A DNA stretch of 64,000 nucleotides from CALINF01 sp039980455 (lineage in GTDB: Bacteria; Pseudomonadota; Gammaproteobacteria; Pseudomonadales; Halieaceae), in contig JBDXCG010000003.1 of NCBI GenBank assembly GCA_039980455.1, positions 434,001 through 498,000 on the forward strand, read 5' to 3'. The translations under genes and the position numbers were made by a program. This document shows positions 1 to 8,287 of this stretch, piece by piece. Under the pieces are notes generated by a model, which was given only the letters and a program-made list of their open reading frames with translations, had not been told where the DNA came from and made no database searches. How positions within the stretch are numbered: the stretch's first letter is position 1; every line of letters begins with the position of its first letter.

Positions 1-16
1 TGGCACGATGCGTGCC
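1..16 (+). promoter_or_regulatory. sigma-54 (-24/-12) promoter for glnK-amtB
   Basis: The window opens with TGGCACGATGCGTGCC. It has the sigma-54 GG and GC dinucleotides exactly ten bases apart and a full TGGCACG -24 element; the -12 element reads GTGC rather than TTGC. Transcription would begin near position 27, giving a leader of about 117 bases before glnK. glnK-amtB operons are classically driven by sigma-54 with NtrC under nitrogen limitation. NtrC sites would lie upstream, outside the window. The element overlaps a possible minus-strand reading frame. Confidence 0.6.
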
Positions 17-114
17 TCGGTTCTAAGCGCCCTAGTCGCGGTTACGCCGTAGATTTCGATTGCGCCTATCCATGCCAGCGCCGAGACAATAATAAGTAAC
101 GCGAAAGATACCAT
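1..114 (-). CDS. Possible N-terminus of a membrane or secreted protein (partial)
   Basis: An open frame starts at an ATG at 114 on the minus strand and runs off the left edge of the window: 38 residues without a stop. The first 20 or so residues are strongly hydrophobic (VSFALLIIVSALAWIGAI), like a membrane anchor or signal segment, followed by a more basic stretch. No convincing Shine-Dalgarno sequence precedes the ATG, and the frame overlaps the sigma-54 promoter of glnK, so it may be chance. I cannot assign a family. It would be divergent from glnK. Confidence 0.3.
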   Translation of the reverse strand, partial: MVSFALLIIVSALAWIGAIEIYGVTATRALRTEARIVP

Positions 115-143
115 TACAAATATCAAGACATAGGAATCCTCAC

Positions 144-482
144 ATGAAGATGATTACGGCCATTATCAAGCCGTTCAAACTCGATGACGTGCGCGAAGCA
201 TTGAGTCAAGTTGGCGTTACCGGGATGACCGTCGAAGAGGTCAAGGGGTATGGCCGCCAAAAGGGGCATACAGAGCTATACCGTGGAGCTGAGTATCACG
301 TCGAGTTCCAACCCAAGATAAAGCTGCAGGTAGCCGTTTCTGATGATCAGACAGAAGGTGTTATCGACGCGATCTGCGGCGCAGCCAACACAGAAAAAAT
401 AGGCGACGGCAAGATTTTTGTCGCTGACCTGGAACAGAGTATTCGCATTCGAACAGGGGAGACCGGCAATGACGCATTGTAA
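144..482 (+). CDS. glnK: Nitrogen regulatory protein P-II (GlnK/GlnB)
   Basis: This 112-residue protein has the full PII length and pattern. It starts MKMITAIIKPFKLDDV, has a T-loop with the uridylylation tyrosine at position 51 (RGAEYHVEF), and shows the C-terminal IGDGKIFV and RIRTGE segments. PII proteins sense 2-oxoglutarate and ATP/ADP and glutamine status, and control the ammonium channel and glutamine synthetase adenylylation. The next gene is amtB, whose start lies inside this gene, so the GlnK role (direct plugging of AmtB) is the likeliest. A sigma-54 promoter lies upstream. The GlnK versus GlnB name rests on this context. Confidence 0.95.
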   Translation: MKMITAIIKPFKLDDVREALSQVGVTGMTVEEVKGYGRQKGHTELYRGAEYHVEFQPKIKLQVAVSDDQTEGVIDAICGAANTEKIGDGKIFVADLEQSIRIRTGETGNDAL

Positions 483-1797
483 GTTGTTTTTGAGCCGCGG
501 CACGGCGCTGGCATGGATTGGTGCTATCGCACTGCTATTGCCGGGTGTTGCGTCAGCACAGGAGATCGATGGCGCAGACACCGCGTGGGTTCTAACGTCT
601 ACGGCTCTGGTTCTGTTCATGACGATCCCGGGCTTGTCGCTTTTTTACGCAGGTTTGGTGCGGGTGAAAAACGTGCTGTCGGTATTGATGCAGTGCTTCG
701 CGCTCACCTGTCTGATGTCTGTGGTTTGGTTTGTTGCAGGCTACACCATAGCGTTTGGCAGTGACGGTGTTGAACAGGGGAAGTGGATCGGTGATTTCGG
801 CAACTTGTTTTTTGCCGGAATTTCTATCGATAGTGTCAACGGCACAATTCCTGCCACCTTGTTCGCCATATTTCAGATGACCTTTGCCATCATTACGCCG
901 GCATTGATTGTTGGTGGTTTTGCAGAGCGCATGCGCTTCTCGGCAATGCTGGTATTCAGCACTGTTTGGTTGCTGTTGGTTTATGCCCCCGTTTGCCACT
1001 GGGTCTGGGGTGGAGGCTGGCTTGGCGACCTGGGATTGCAGGATTTTGCCGGCGGCACAGTTGTGCACGTGACAGCGGCTGTTGCTGCACTAGTGGCGGC
1101 GATGATCATGGGGCCACGACGTGGTTTCGGTCATGTGGCCATGCCGCCACATAACCTAACACTTACAGTCGCCGGAGCTGGCATGTTGTGGGTGGGTTGG
1201 TTTGGATTTAACGCGGGTTCAGCCGTTGCAGCTGACGGCAGTGCCGCCATGGCCATGCTGGTGACTCACCTGTCGGCTGCTTGTGGTGCTCTGGCGTGGA
1301 TGGCAATGGAGTGGATTCGTCACGGCAAGCCGTCTGTGCTGGGTATCGTTACAGGCATGGTTGCTGGTTTGGGCACGATTACCCCAGCGTCGGGCTCTGT
1401 GGGTCCCGCAGCTGCGGTCGTGATTGGCTTCACGGCCGGTGTAGTGTGTTACTACGCAACCAACTACCTCAAGAACAAACTACGTGTCGATGACAGTCTG
1501 GATGTCTTTCCGGTTCACGGTGTTGGAGGCATTCTGGGTACTTTACTGGCAGGCATATTCTGCTCTACGCAGTTGGGTATTTTCAGCGGTAATGGTTTTT
1601 CCGAAGGCATCGAAAGCATTGGCGGTCAGTTGGCAGTGCAGGCAACAGGCGTGATTAGTACATTGGTTTACACAGCCGTGGTTAGCTTCGTGATTCTGAA
1701 AGTTGTCGATATGACGATCGGCCTAAGGGTAACGGAAGACGAAGAGACCCAAGGTCTGGACCTCGTGTTACATGATGAGCGCGGTTACGACCTCTAA
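469..1797 (+). CDS. amtB: Ammonium transporter AmtB
   Basis: Amt/Mep/Rh family channel of 442 residues from the ATG at 469; an upstream in-frame start at 418 would lie deep inside glnK and is unlikely. The N-terminus is a cleavable signal peptide ending near GVASAQ, as in E. coli AmtB, followed by about eleven membrane helices. The two pore histidines are visible in the segments APVCHWVWG and FPVHGVGG. The start overlaps the last 14 bases of glnK, which implies translational coupling of the channel and its PII regulator. It moves ammonium/ammonia across the inner membrane under nitrogen limitation. Confidence 0.95.
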   Translation: MTHCKLFLSRGTALAWIGAIALLLPGVASAQEIDGADTAWVLTSTALVLFMTIPGLSLFYAGLVRVKNVLSVLMQCFALTCLMSVVWFVAGYTIAFGSDGVEQGKWIGDFGNLFFAGISIDSVNGTIPATLFAIFQMTFAIITPALIVGGFAERMRFSAMLVFSTVWLLLVYAPVCHWVWGGGWLGDLGLQDFAGGTVVHVTAAVAALVAAMIMGPRRGFGHVAMPPHNLTLTVAGAGMLWVGWFGFNAGSAVAADGSAAMAMLVTHLSAACGALAWMAMEWIRHGKPSVLGIVTGMVAGLGTITPASGSVGPAAAVVIGFTAGVVCYYATNYLKNKLRVDDSLDVFPVHGVGGILGTLLAGIFCSTQLGIFSGNGFSEGIESIGGQLAVQATGVISTLVYTAVVSFVILKVVDMTIGLRVTEDEETQGLDLVLHDERGYDL

Positions 1798-1814
1798 ATA
1801 GGGGAGAGTGGGTT

Positions 1815-3095
1815 ATGCGAACGTGGACAATTGCGGCGGTTGCCGCGCTATTTAGCAATCTGGTGATAGGCGCGCCATCCATGATTTATGCGGGCACGTT
1901 AATAGACGGTAAGAATAAAACCGTTCGAAACGATGTCACCATTCTTATTGAAGGAGATCGCATTGCCGCGATTGAAGACGGCTTTATCGAGCATGATGAT
2001 GTTGAACTGATAGATCTTAGCGATCGCACCGTCATGCCCGGATTCATGGATATGCATGTGCACCTGGACGGTGAGTTGAATCCGCCCGCGAGCTACAGTG
2101 AAGACTACTTTATGAACTCTGCTGATATCGCGTTGCGGGCAACCGTGTATGCACGGCGTACACTTGAGGCGGGTTTCACAACTGTTCGCGACTTAGGTAC
2201 CGCTGATATCGGAGCATTGCTTGGCCTTCGCAATGCGATCAATAAAGGCTACGTGGAGGGCCCCCGCATCTTTGCGGCCGGTAAGTCTATTGCGACTACC
2301 GGGGGGCATGCGGATCCAACGAATGGCATTCGCTATGACTTGCGTGGGGACCCCGGTCCGGAAGACGGAGTTATCAATGGCGCAGACGATGCCTATAAGG
2401 CTGTGAGACAGCGCTATAAGGATGGCAGCGATGTGATCAAGCTTACGGTTACTGGAGGCGTATTGTCGCTGGCCAAGAGTGGAGATAACCCTCAGTTCAC
2501 TGATACAGAACTTGAGGCCATCGTTAGTGCGTCCCAAGACTACGGTTTTGTCGTGGCAGTGCATGCACACGGCGCCGAGGGCATGAAGCGCGCGATCAGG
2601 GCCGGGGTTGACTCTGTGGAGCATGGCACATACATGGACAGTGAAGCCATGAAACTCATGCGTAAGAATGGAACCTGGTATGTACCGACTATATCTGCCG
2701 GAAAGTGGGTAGGTGAGCTCGCTGAAGAGGACGGCAAGCTGCCCGCTGTCGTTCGGCCCAAGGCCGCGGCAGTTGGCCCGCAGATTCAAGGCACGTTCGC
2801 ACAAGCCTACAAAAACGGAGTCAAAATTGCGTTCGGAACAGACTCTGGGGTTTCGCCTCACGGATTGAATGCACGGGAGTTTACTTACATGGTCGAGGCG
2901 GGAATGCCGCCAATGGAGGCGATTAAATCCGCTACTATAAACGCGGCCACGCTGCTGGGAGTGGAGGAGGATCTGGGCTCGATTGAAGTGGGTAAGTATG
3001 CGGATATTGTTGCAGTGGAGGGCGATCCGCTCGAAGATATTAGCGTGTTGGAACGTATCAGCTTCGTGATGAAGGGCGGTGAGGTCGTGCGCTAG
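1815..3095 (+). CDS. Secreted metal-dependent amidohydrolase (imidazolonepropionase / Xaa-Pro dipeptidase-like)
   Basis: Protein of 426 residues with an N-terminal signal peptide (about 20 residues), then the amidohydrolase superfamily fold. It shows the HxH metal motif in MDMHVHLDGE, a candidate carboxylated lysine in VIKLTVTGG, histidines in VAVHAHG and VEHGTY, and the catalytic aspartate in FGTDSG. The COG1228 group includes prolidase-like and carboxypeptidase-like enzymes acting on N-acylated or dipeptide substrates; the exact substrate cannot be read from sequence. A GGGGAGAG ribosome site precedes the ATG. Its TAG stop shares a CTAG palindrome with the stop of the convergent ppx-type gene. 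Confidence 0.85.
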   Translation: MRTWTIAAVAALFSNLVIGAPSMIYAGTLIDGKNKTVRNDVTILIEGDRIAAIEDGFIEHDDVELIDLSDRTVMPGFMDMHVHLDGELNPPASYSEDYFMNSADIALRATVYARRTLEAGFTTVRDLGTADIGALLGLRNAINKGYVEGPRIFAAGKSIATTGGHADPTNGIRYDLRGDPGPEDGVINGADDAYKAVRQRYKDGSDVIKLTVTGGVLSLAKSGDNPQFTDTELEAIVSASQDYGFVVAVHAHGAEGMKRAIRAGVDSVEHGTYMDSEAMKLMRKNGTWYVPTISAGKWVGELAEEDGKLPAVVRPKAAAVGPQIQGTFAQAYKNGVKIAFGTDSGVSPHGLNAREFTYMVEAGMPPMEAIKSATINAATLLGVEEDLGSIEVGKYADIVAVEGDPLEDISVLERISFVMKGGEVVR

Positions 3096-4600
3096 CTGAA
3101 ACTGAGGTCCATGCCCAGTCGCTCAAGCGCTTTTGTCTCGACGCCAAGCTCTCTGGCTGTAAGGGGGTGCTGATCCAGCCATCCCTCGGGGAAGTCCAGA
3201 GTAAGACTGTCCGCAGTAGTCTCTATGTTGAAGTCGGGCAGTTGTTCAAGCTGCTCAACATACTTAAAAAGTGCGGCCAGTCGGATGATGGTGATCAATC
3301 GAATCATCGTTGGCCATTCCTGTTCGGGGATATCGCTAAGTATTGAGTCGACCAGCTTGCCAGTATGGGCTAGCGCGAGTACCGCGAGCTTCTCCTGCTC
3401 CTCCTGGGAAAATCCCGGTAGATCTGCGTTGCGTAGTAGGTAGGCTGAATGCCGGTTATAGTGTTTGTGCGCGATGGCCATGCCTATTTCATGGGCGCGG
3501 GCAATTCGGTCCAGTAACTCCCAGTCATTACGACTAAGTTGCCAGGTAGTGCGCGTTACGTTGAATAGAACTCTGGCACGCTTGGACACAATCGTGGCGT
3601 TATCTTCATCTACCGCGTAGCGCTGCATTAAAGCGTTGATAGTCCGTTCACGCACGTCCTCGTGTGAGAGGCGTCCCATCAAGTCGTAGATCACGCCCTC
3701 GCGCAGGGCACCGGTGGACGTTCGCATGATAGGGATGCTGAGCATATCAAATAGCGCGCTGGTGATAGCCACGCCCGCAGCAATGACGTTGCGTCGATTA
3801 TTGTTCAGTCCGTCCAGCTCGATTGATTCAAACGTGTCGAACGATAGTAGATGCTTTTCCAGCATTGCCAGGGATTCGCGTGTAATGCCGCCCTCACTCC
3901 ATCCATTAAGCTGCACGATGGCTTCAATCGCTTTCAGAGTGCCAGAGGACCCTACACATTCCGCCCAGCAATCAGAGTGATAGTGTTGCCGAATATGCGA
4001 GACCTCGACACAAGCCTTGGCATAGGCGTGCTGAAAATTATTCTGGGTGAGTGCATCGCCTTCAAAGCAAGCGCGCGTGTAGGAAACGCAGCCCATCTGT
4101 AGGCTCTCGAGTCGTTGTGGCTCAAAGCGCTCGCCAATAATACACTCAGTACTACCGCCACCAATATCGATAACCAATCGTGACTGGGCGTCATCTGCAA
4201 GCGTGTGGGCAACACCCAAATACACGAGTCTGGCTTCTTCCACGCCGTAGATGACCTCTACAGGCGTGCGAAGAATTTGTCGCGCAGGCTGAGTGAACAT
4301 TCTTCGATTGTCGGCAATGCGAAGAGCATTGGTTCCGACTACGCGAATTCTCTCTGGATCAACGCTTTCCAGTAATTGGGCGAACCTTGTTAAGCACTCC
4401 AGGCCGCGGTCGATAGCCGCTTGAGAAAGCACTCCGTCTTCCAAGCCCGCACCGAGTTGTACTTTTTCAGCTAGTACTTCTACAGGGCGCATCTCACCGT
4501 GGTCGATTTTGGCAACGATGAGGTGAAAAGAGTTGCTGCCCAGGTCGATGGCAGCGAGCAGACTCCCCTCAGGAAGCGGTGTTATGTCGTCGTTGTCCAA
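3092..4600 (-). CDS. Exopolyphosphatase / guanosine pentaphosphate phosphohydrolase (Ppx/GppA)
   Basis: Protein of 502 residues of the Ppx/GppA family. The N-terminal ASKHA ATPase-type fold shows AAIDLGSNSFHLIVAKI, the second phosphate-binding signature VIDIGGGSTECI and SSGTLKA. The C-terminal half is the HD-like helical domain typical of the long (about 500 residue) enterobacterial-type enzymes. It releases phosphate from polyphosphate and possibly pppGpp; sequence alone does not separate Ppx from GppA. The apparent start is TTG at 4600 with a weak ribosome site, so a slightly later start is possible. The gene ends in a four-base overlap with the convergent amidohydrolase. Confidence 0.92.
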   Translation of the reverse strand: MDNDDITPLPEGSLLAAIDLGSNSFHLIVAKIDHGEMRPVEVLAEKVQLGAGLEDGVLSQAAIDRGLECLTRFAQLLESVDPERIRVVGTNALRIADNRRMFTQPARQILRTPVEVIYGVEEARLVYLGVAHTLADDAQSRLVIDIGGGSTECIIGERFEPQRLESLQMGCVSYTRACFEGDALTQNNFQHAYAKACVEVSHIRQHYHSDCWAECVGSSGTLKAIEAIVQLNGWSEGGITRESLAMLEKHLLSFDTFESIELDGLNNNRRNVIAAGVAITSALFDMLSIPIMRTSTGALREGVIYDLMGRLSHEDVRERTINALMQRYAVDEDNATIVSKRARVLFNVTRTTWQLSRNDWELLDRIARAHEIGMAIAHKHYNRHSAYLLRNADLPGFSQEEQEKLAVLALAHTGKLVDSILSDIPEQEWPTMIRLITIIRLAALFKYVEQLEQLPDFNIETTADSLTLDFPEGWLDQHPLTARELGVETKALERLGMDLSFS

Positions 4601-4661
4601 GAAAAGTGTATTCCACTATGGCGTAGTGGTTCATGGTAAAGGATTGCCAGAGTTGGCGCAC

Positions 4662-5294
4662 TTACCCCAGTGCAATAAAAGTGAGTGCGCCTACCACGAA
4701 ACCTGCAGTAGCGGATAATGCCAGCACTGTGGAAGTAATTTTGGCGTATTCCTTACCCGCCTCTCGTGATGATCGAGTGCGCCAGATAACAGGCCATTCC
4801 AAGACCGCAGCAAAAGCAGAGAAGCCAGCTGCCGACGCCAGTACGGCAGTGCGGCCCGCAGTGTCCGGGGGTAATTGAATAAACAGCAGGATTAATCCCA
4901 GCAAACCGCCTGCTGTCCCGCAGAGGCTCATCGTCATAAATTGTGTTACTGAGTTGTAGGGGAAGTGCCATTGGTAGAGCACAATGCCAGGGTTGGATGA
5001 AATGGTGATATCTGCTTTGCCCATCCTTGCACCGAGCAGATGCCCCCACTCATGCATAGCCGCAACAAATAGTCCTCCGGCCAACGTGCCGGTGATGATA
5101 GCCAGAAGCTTGGCGATACCCAGCCCGCTTACAATCGTCCAGCTATCTGCCGCCGCTAGCAGGCTCCACGCGACCACCAGCGTCGCCGCATGCATGGCAA
5201 AATGCAGCGCTAGGGGCAGGGGGCGCGCAACAGTCTCTGCACTAATACTGCCAGTGGGCACAGGCTCCATGGAATTGGAGACAAAGTCGTTCAT
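4662..5294 (-). CDS. Integral membrane protein with HEWGH motif (M50-like putative metalloprotease)
   Basis: Protein of 210 residues with about five hydrophobic segments. Residues 81-85 read HEWGH, an HExxH zinc motif placed at the end of a membrane helix as in site-2-protease (M50) enzymes, followed by LLGARMGKADI. The second M50 motif (N/D-x-x-P-x-x-x-x-D-G), which supplies the third zinc ligand, is not visible, and the region after the motif is shorter than in RseP-like enzymes. It may be a divergent small M50 protein or an inactive relative. It sits between the alanine racemase gene and the exopolyphosphatase gene on the same strand. Confidence 0.65.
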   Translation of the reverse strand: MNDFVSNSMEPVPTGSISAETVARPLPLALHFAMHAATLVVAWSLLAAADSWTIVSGLGIAKLLAIITGTLAGGLFVAAMHEWGHLLGARMGKADITISSNPGIVLYQWHFPYNSVTQFMTMSLCGTAGGLLGLILLFIQLPPDTAGRTAVLASAAGFSAFAAVLEWPVIWRTRSSREAGKEYAKITSTVLALSATAGFVVGALTFIALG

Positions 5295-5426
5295 TATCTG
5301 TACATCCGAGTTTGATGTATGTTGTTACGAAGCGTGTACGGCGTTAGATTGCTCGTTTAACGATACATTTTCACGTATTGGGCGGGATGTTGACTGAGCG
5401 GAGCTGGTTGGCGATGGTTTCATTGC

Positions 5427-5450
5427 ACCGGCAAGCGACAGTGCGCCGGT
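5427..5450. other. GC-rich inverted repeat downstream of alr
   Basis: ACCGGC at 5427-5432 and GCCGGT at 5445-5450 form a six-base stem with a 12-base loop, a few bases past the stop of the minus-strand racemase gene. There is no run of T residues on either side, so it is at best a weak terminator or an mRNA-stabilising hairpin. Confidence 0.25.
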
Positions 5451-5460
5451 AAGACATTCA

Positions 5461-6549
5461 TCAGGATTCGCTGCTGACCACTCTGGGCGTGCGCATGGGC
5501 ATGCGTGTCGTCAACTCGTAGCCTATAGTGCCTGCGCAGGCCGCTACTTCAGCAAGGGGTAGACCCTTACCCCAGAGTACGACGGGGTCACCAATCTGAA
5601 CATTGTCTACATCTGAGACATCGACCGTGATCATATCCATAGAGACGCGGCCTGCCAGTGCTGCACGTTGCCCATTCACCAGTACGGGAGTACCGTTGCT
5701 TGCGAGTCGTGGATATCCATCACCATAACCAACAGTGACAGTTGCTATGCGAGAAGGGCGCTGAGCTTGCCAGCTTGCGCCATAACCGACACGTTCGCCG
5801 GCTGCGACATTGCGCACTGAGATAACGGCGGAAGTCAGTGTCATCACAGGCCTGAGGCTGCGAGCATTGTCATGCTCTACCATCATCGGACTATTGCCAT
5901 ACAGCATGTAGCCGGGCCTTACCCAGTCGTAGCGGGCGTCAGGCCATCCCAGTAGGCCTGGAGAATTAGCAGCGCTGCGCTGAGCCTTCATGTCTAGTGT
6001 GACTACATCGAACGCGCTGAGCTGTTGGGTCGTTTGATCCGACGAGAGGTCATCTGCACTGGCAAAGTGTGTATAGACGACCAGCGCATTGTCGCAGTTG
6101 CTAGAGGCATTTAACCGCTGGTAAAAACCCTGTGCCAGATTGGTTGCAACGCCGAGACGGTGCATGCCCGTGTCGATCTTGAGCCAGCAGGTAACCGGGT
6201 CCGGCAGCTTCGCCTTTTCCAGCCAGACAAGCTGTTCCTCATTTTCTATCGTGACCCAGAAATTCTGCTGTGCGGCTACCGCTAATTCGTTCGATTCGAA
6301 CACACCCTCAAGCAGTAGAATCGGCGCGCGGACACCTGCGTCGCGAAGTTCCAGCGCCTCTTCGATGCAAGCCACCGCGAGTGCGTCGACACCTGACTCC
6401 AACGCTCGCGCAATAATAGGTGCGCCGTGCCCATAGGCGTTGGCTTTAACTACTGCCATCACTCGAGCCATACCGGCGAGACTTCTAGCAATGCCAAGAT
6501 TGTGTCTCAGCGCTGCCAGATCGAGTTGAGCCTGATTAGGTCTTGCCAT
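5461..6549 (-). CDS. alr: Alanine racemase (PLP-dependent)
   Basis: Fold-type III alanine racemase of 362 residues, starting at the ATG at 6549 (MARPNQAQLDL); upstream in-frame codons lie in the preceding gene. The PLP lysine is in the block VVKANAYGHG and the second catalytic tyrosine in RVGYGASW; GRVSMDMITVDVSD is also typical. It interconverts L- and D-alanine. The ATG shares its A with the TAA stop of the aminotransferase gene, so the two are translationally coupled. As the last gene of a D-amino acid/5-oxoproline operon it is probably a catabolic or broad-specificity racemase, although it could also supply D-alanine for peptidoglycan if it is the only copy. Confidence 0.93.
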   Translation of the reverse strand: MARPNQAQLDLAALRHNLGIARSLAGMARVMAVVKANAYGHGAPIIARALESGVDALAVACIEEALELRDAGVRAPILLLEGVFESNELAVAAQQNFWVTIENEEQLVWLEKAKLPDPVTCWLKIDTGMHRLGVATNLAQGFYQRLNASSNCDNALVVYTHFASADDLSSDQTTQQLSAFDVVTLDMKAQRSAANSPGLLGWPDARYDWVRPGYMLYGNSPMMVEHDNARSLRPVMTLTSAVISVRNVAAGERVGYGASWQAQRPSRIATVTVGYGDGYPRLASNGTPVLVNGQRAALAGRVSMDMITVDVSDVDNVQIGDPVVLWGKGLPLAEVAACAGTIGYELTTRMPMRTPRVVSSES

Positions 6550-7406
6550 TAGTAGTCGAATTTGTGCTGCGTATAGAGAGTTTGCGCGGCAAGCCAAACA
6601 TCGCCCACTTGGCCGTTGCCTACAGGTTGCCCATCGATTTCGATGACAGGCGCGATTTCTTTACTTGAGCTGGTAATCCAGACTTCGTCTGCCGCAAGCA
6701 ATTCTGCTCGGCTCACTTTGCGCTCCTCGACAGGGATAGAGCCGTGCTTTCGTAGTATGTCGAGCAGCATGAGGCGAGTGATCCCGGGCAGCTTTTGATA
6801 ATCCAGTTCCGGTGTGGCAACCACGCCATTCTTCACAATACATACATTGCACGCTGCGGCCTCGGTAACATCACCTTCGCTGTTATAGAGAATCGTTTCG
6901 TTGTTGCCCTGTGCGTGCCCGTGCTGGTAATGCATGACATTGCCCAGCAACGCTGTCGACTTGATGTTGCAACGCTTCCAGCGTAAGTCCTCTGTTGTAG
7001 AGACTTTGTACTGTGCAGCAAGCGCTTTGTCTGGTACGGGGGCAGCGGGGATTTCAAATGCGAATGCATACACGGTAGGTGTGATGTTTTCGGGATAAGC
7101 GTGATTGCGTTTGCTGTCTGCACCGCGACTGACGTGGAAGTAGATGCCCAGATCGCCACCGCCGTTGCGTTCAATCAGCTGCATGGCAATGTTCCGCCAT
7201 TCCTCGTGATCGACTGTTAGCTGAATCTCTATGGCATCAAGCCCTTCCTGCATGCGCTCCAAGTGCGGCCCGAAGCCTACAAGCTTGCCTTCGTAAGAGG
7301 GCACTACCTCGTAGATCCCATCGCCAAACAGGAAACCCCGATCCATGGGCGAGATTTTGGCCTCACTCATGGGCATATAACTACCATTTAGATAAACCAT
7401 GTTCAT
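6549..7406 (-). CDS. dat: D-amino acid aminotransferase (D-alanine transaminase), PLP class IV
   Basis: Class IV aminotransferase of 285 residues. It begins MVYLNGSYMPMSEAKISPMDRG with the FGDGIYEV block, carries the PLP lysine in RCNIKSTALLGN, and has the ITRLMLLDILRKHG and ITSSSKEIAPV segments typical of D-alanine transaminase rather than of IlvE. It exchanges amino groups between D-alanine/D-glutamate and pyruvate/2-oxoglutarate. Its start overlaps the DUF4392 gene by four bases (ATGA) and its stop overlaps alr by one base. This places D-glutamate formation or removal directly beside the D-glutamate cyclase-like and 5-oxoprolinase genes. Confidence 0.9.
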   Translation of the reverse strand: MNMVYLNGSYMPMSEAKISPMDRGFLFGDGIYEVVPSYEGKLVGFGPHLERMQEGLDAIEIQLTVDHEEWRNIAMQLIERNGGGDLGIYFHVSRGADSKRNHAYPENITPTVYAFAFEIPAAPVPDKALAAQYKVSTTEDLRWKRCNIKSTALLGNVMHYQHGHAQGNNETILYNSEGDVTEAAACNVCIVKNGVVATPELDYQKLPGITRLMLLDILRKHGSIPVEERKVSRAELLAADEVWITSSSKEIAPVIEIDGQPVGNGQVGDVWLAAQTLYTQHKFDY

Positions 7407-8287
7407 GTCTGTTGTCCGTCTATGAGTGCTGCTGATTCCATTTCCACAAAGCCGAGCAGGCTTCGCAGTTCATTAATCAAATCGATGCCATCGCTCGCTG
7501 GCAAGCCATCTTCCGTTAAGGTGTTGGCGCGTGTTACACCATCAACGCTGCCTTTATCCGACAGATACTGCAGGATAGCCAGTGGGTCACGCGCAGCCAA
7601 CAGATCCTGCTGATGCCAGTGAGACAGGAAGGCAATCAGGCCGTAGGCGGCCCAGTTGGAGACATCGGCTACCAAGAGCTCATCGCAGGTGGTGACGGAT
7701 GCGTTGATATCGAGGTTCTGTATAGCGTGCGCTATGTTCCCCATACCTATCTCGTTCCCGCCATCGCCAATGGCGATTGTGGGGCAAGTAGCCAGTTCCA
7801 GATACGTATCAAAAATACCGCAACGTGGCGAGATATCTTCACCGCGCATGTTGTAGTAGCGGCCGTCACTAGTCACTCCAGGGCGTTCGATAGAGATGAT
7901 GGCCTCTGGTGACAGCTCAGTTAGCAAGTTCTGAGCTTCGATAGCAGCTGCACTGGTATCTGCAGCTGCCAGCGGCAGTATTCGATAGTCATCGGCTAGC
8001 GCTGCGGCAAGTGGTGAAGCACAGGCGAGCCAGCATGTGTTTCCCAAAAGTTCCAAAACCTCATAGAGCACTAGTGCGCCAACTGGCCCATCGGTTTCAA
8101 AAGTATCAGCAACGGGAAACCCCGTTCCGATGATGATATTGCCGCGAGCCAGGTTCAGGTGCCGCGCAGCACGCAGGTAATACCCGGGTGTTAAGGCAGC
8201 CTGTGCGTGCTGCATATTCCGGAGGTTACGGGCAACCATCAGGTCTTCGATGATTTTGCTTATTTCCTGATCTGTCACGGTGGACAC
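7403..8287 (-). CDS. DUF4392 protein, D-glutamate cyclase C-terminal-domain homologue
   Basis: Protein of 294 residues from a GTG start. It matches the DUF4392 family, the C-terminal part of the mitochondrial D-glutamate cyclase DGLUCY. Visible blocks are TGFPV with TDGPVGA (residues 55-71), IERPG (133-137), YYNMRG (144-149) and the glycine-rich IGDGGNEIGMGN (173-184). DGLUCY turns D-glutamate into 5-oxo-D-proline and water. The start overlaps pxpC by 13 bases and the end overlaps dat by four. The homologue of the N-terminal part of DGLUCY (DUF1445) is a separate gene at the head of the operon. Activity of the stand-alone protein is inferred. Confidence 0.82.
   Translation of the reverse strand: MSTVTDQEISKIIEDLMVARNLRNMQHAQAALTPGYYLRAARHLNLARGNIIIGTGFPVADTFETDGPVGALVLYEVLELLGNTCWLACASPLAAALADDYRILPLAAADTSAAAIEAQNLLTELSPEAIISIERPGVTSDGRYYNMRGEDISPRCGIFDTYLELATCPTIAIGDGGNEIGMGNIAHAIQNLDINASVTTCDELLVADVSNWAAYGLIAFLSHWHQQDLLAARDPLAILQYLSDKGSVDGVTRANTLTEDGLPASDGIDLINELRSLLGFVEMESAALIDGQQT

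Noticed and set aside
592..1068. Minus-strand 158-residue frame inside amtB
   Set aside because: Shadow of the ammonium transporter; unlikely composition (Gln/His/Asn-rich).
2193..2861. Minus-strand 222-residue open frame
   Set aside because: Antisense to the amidohydrolase, which has clear active-site motifs. No ribosome site or recognisable domain.
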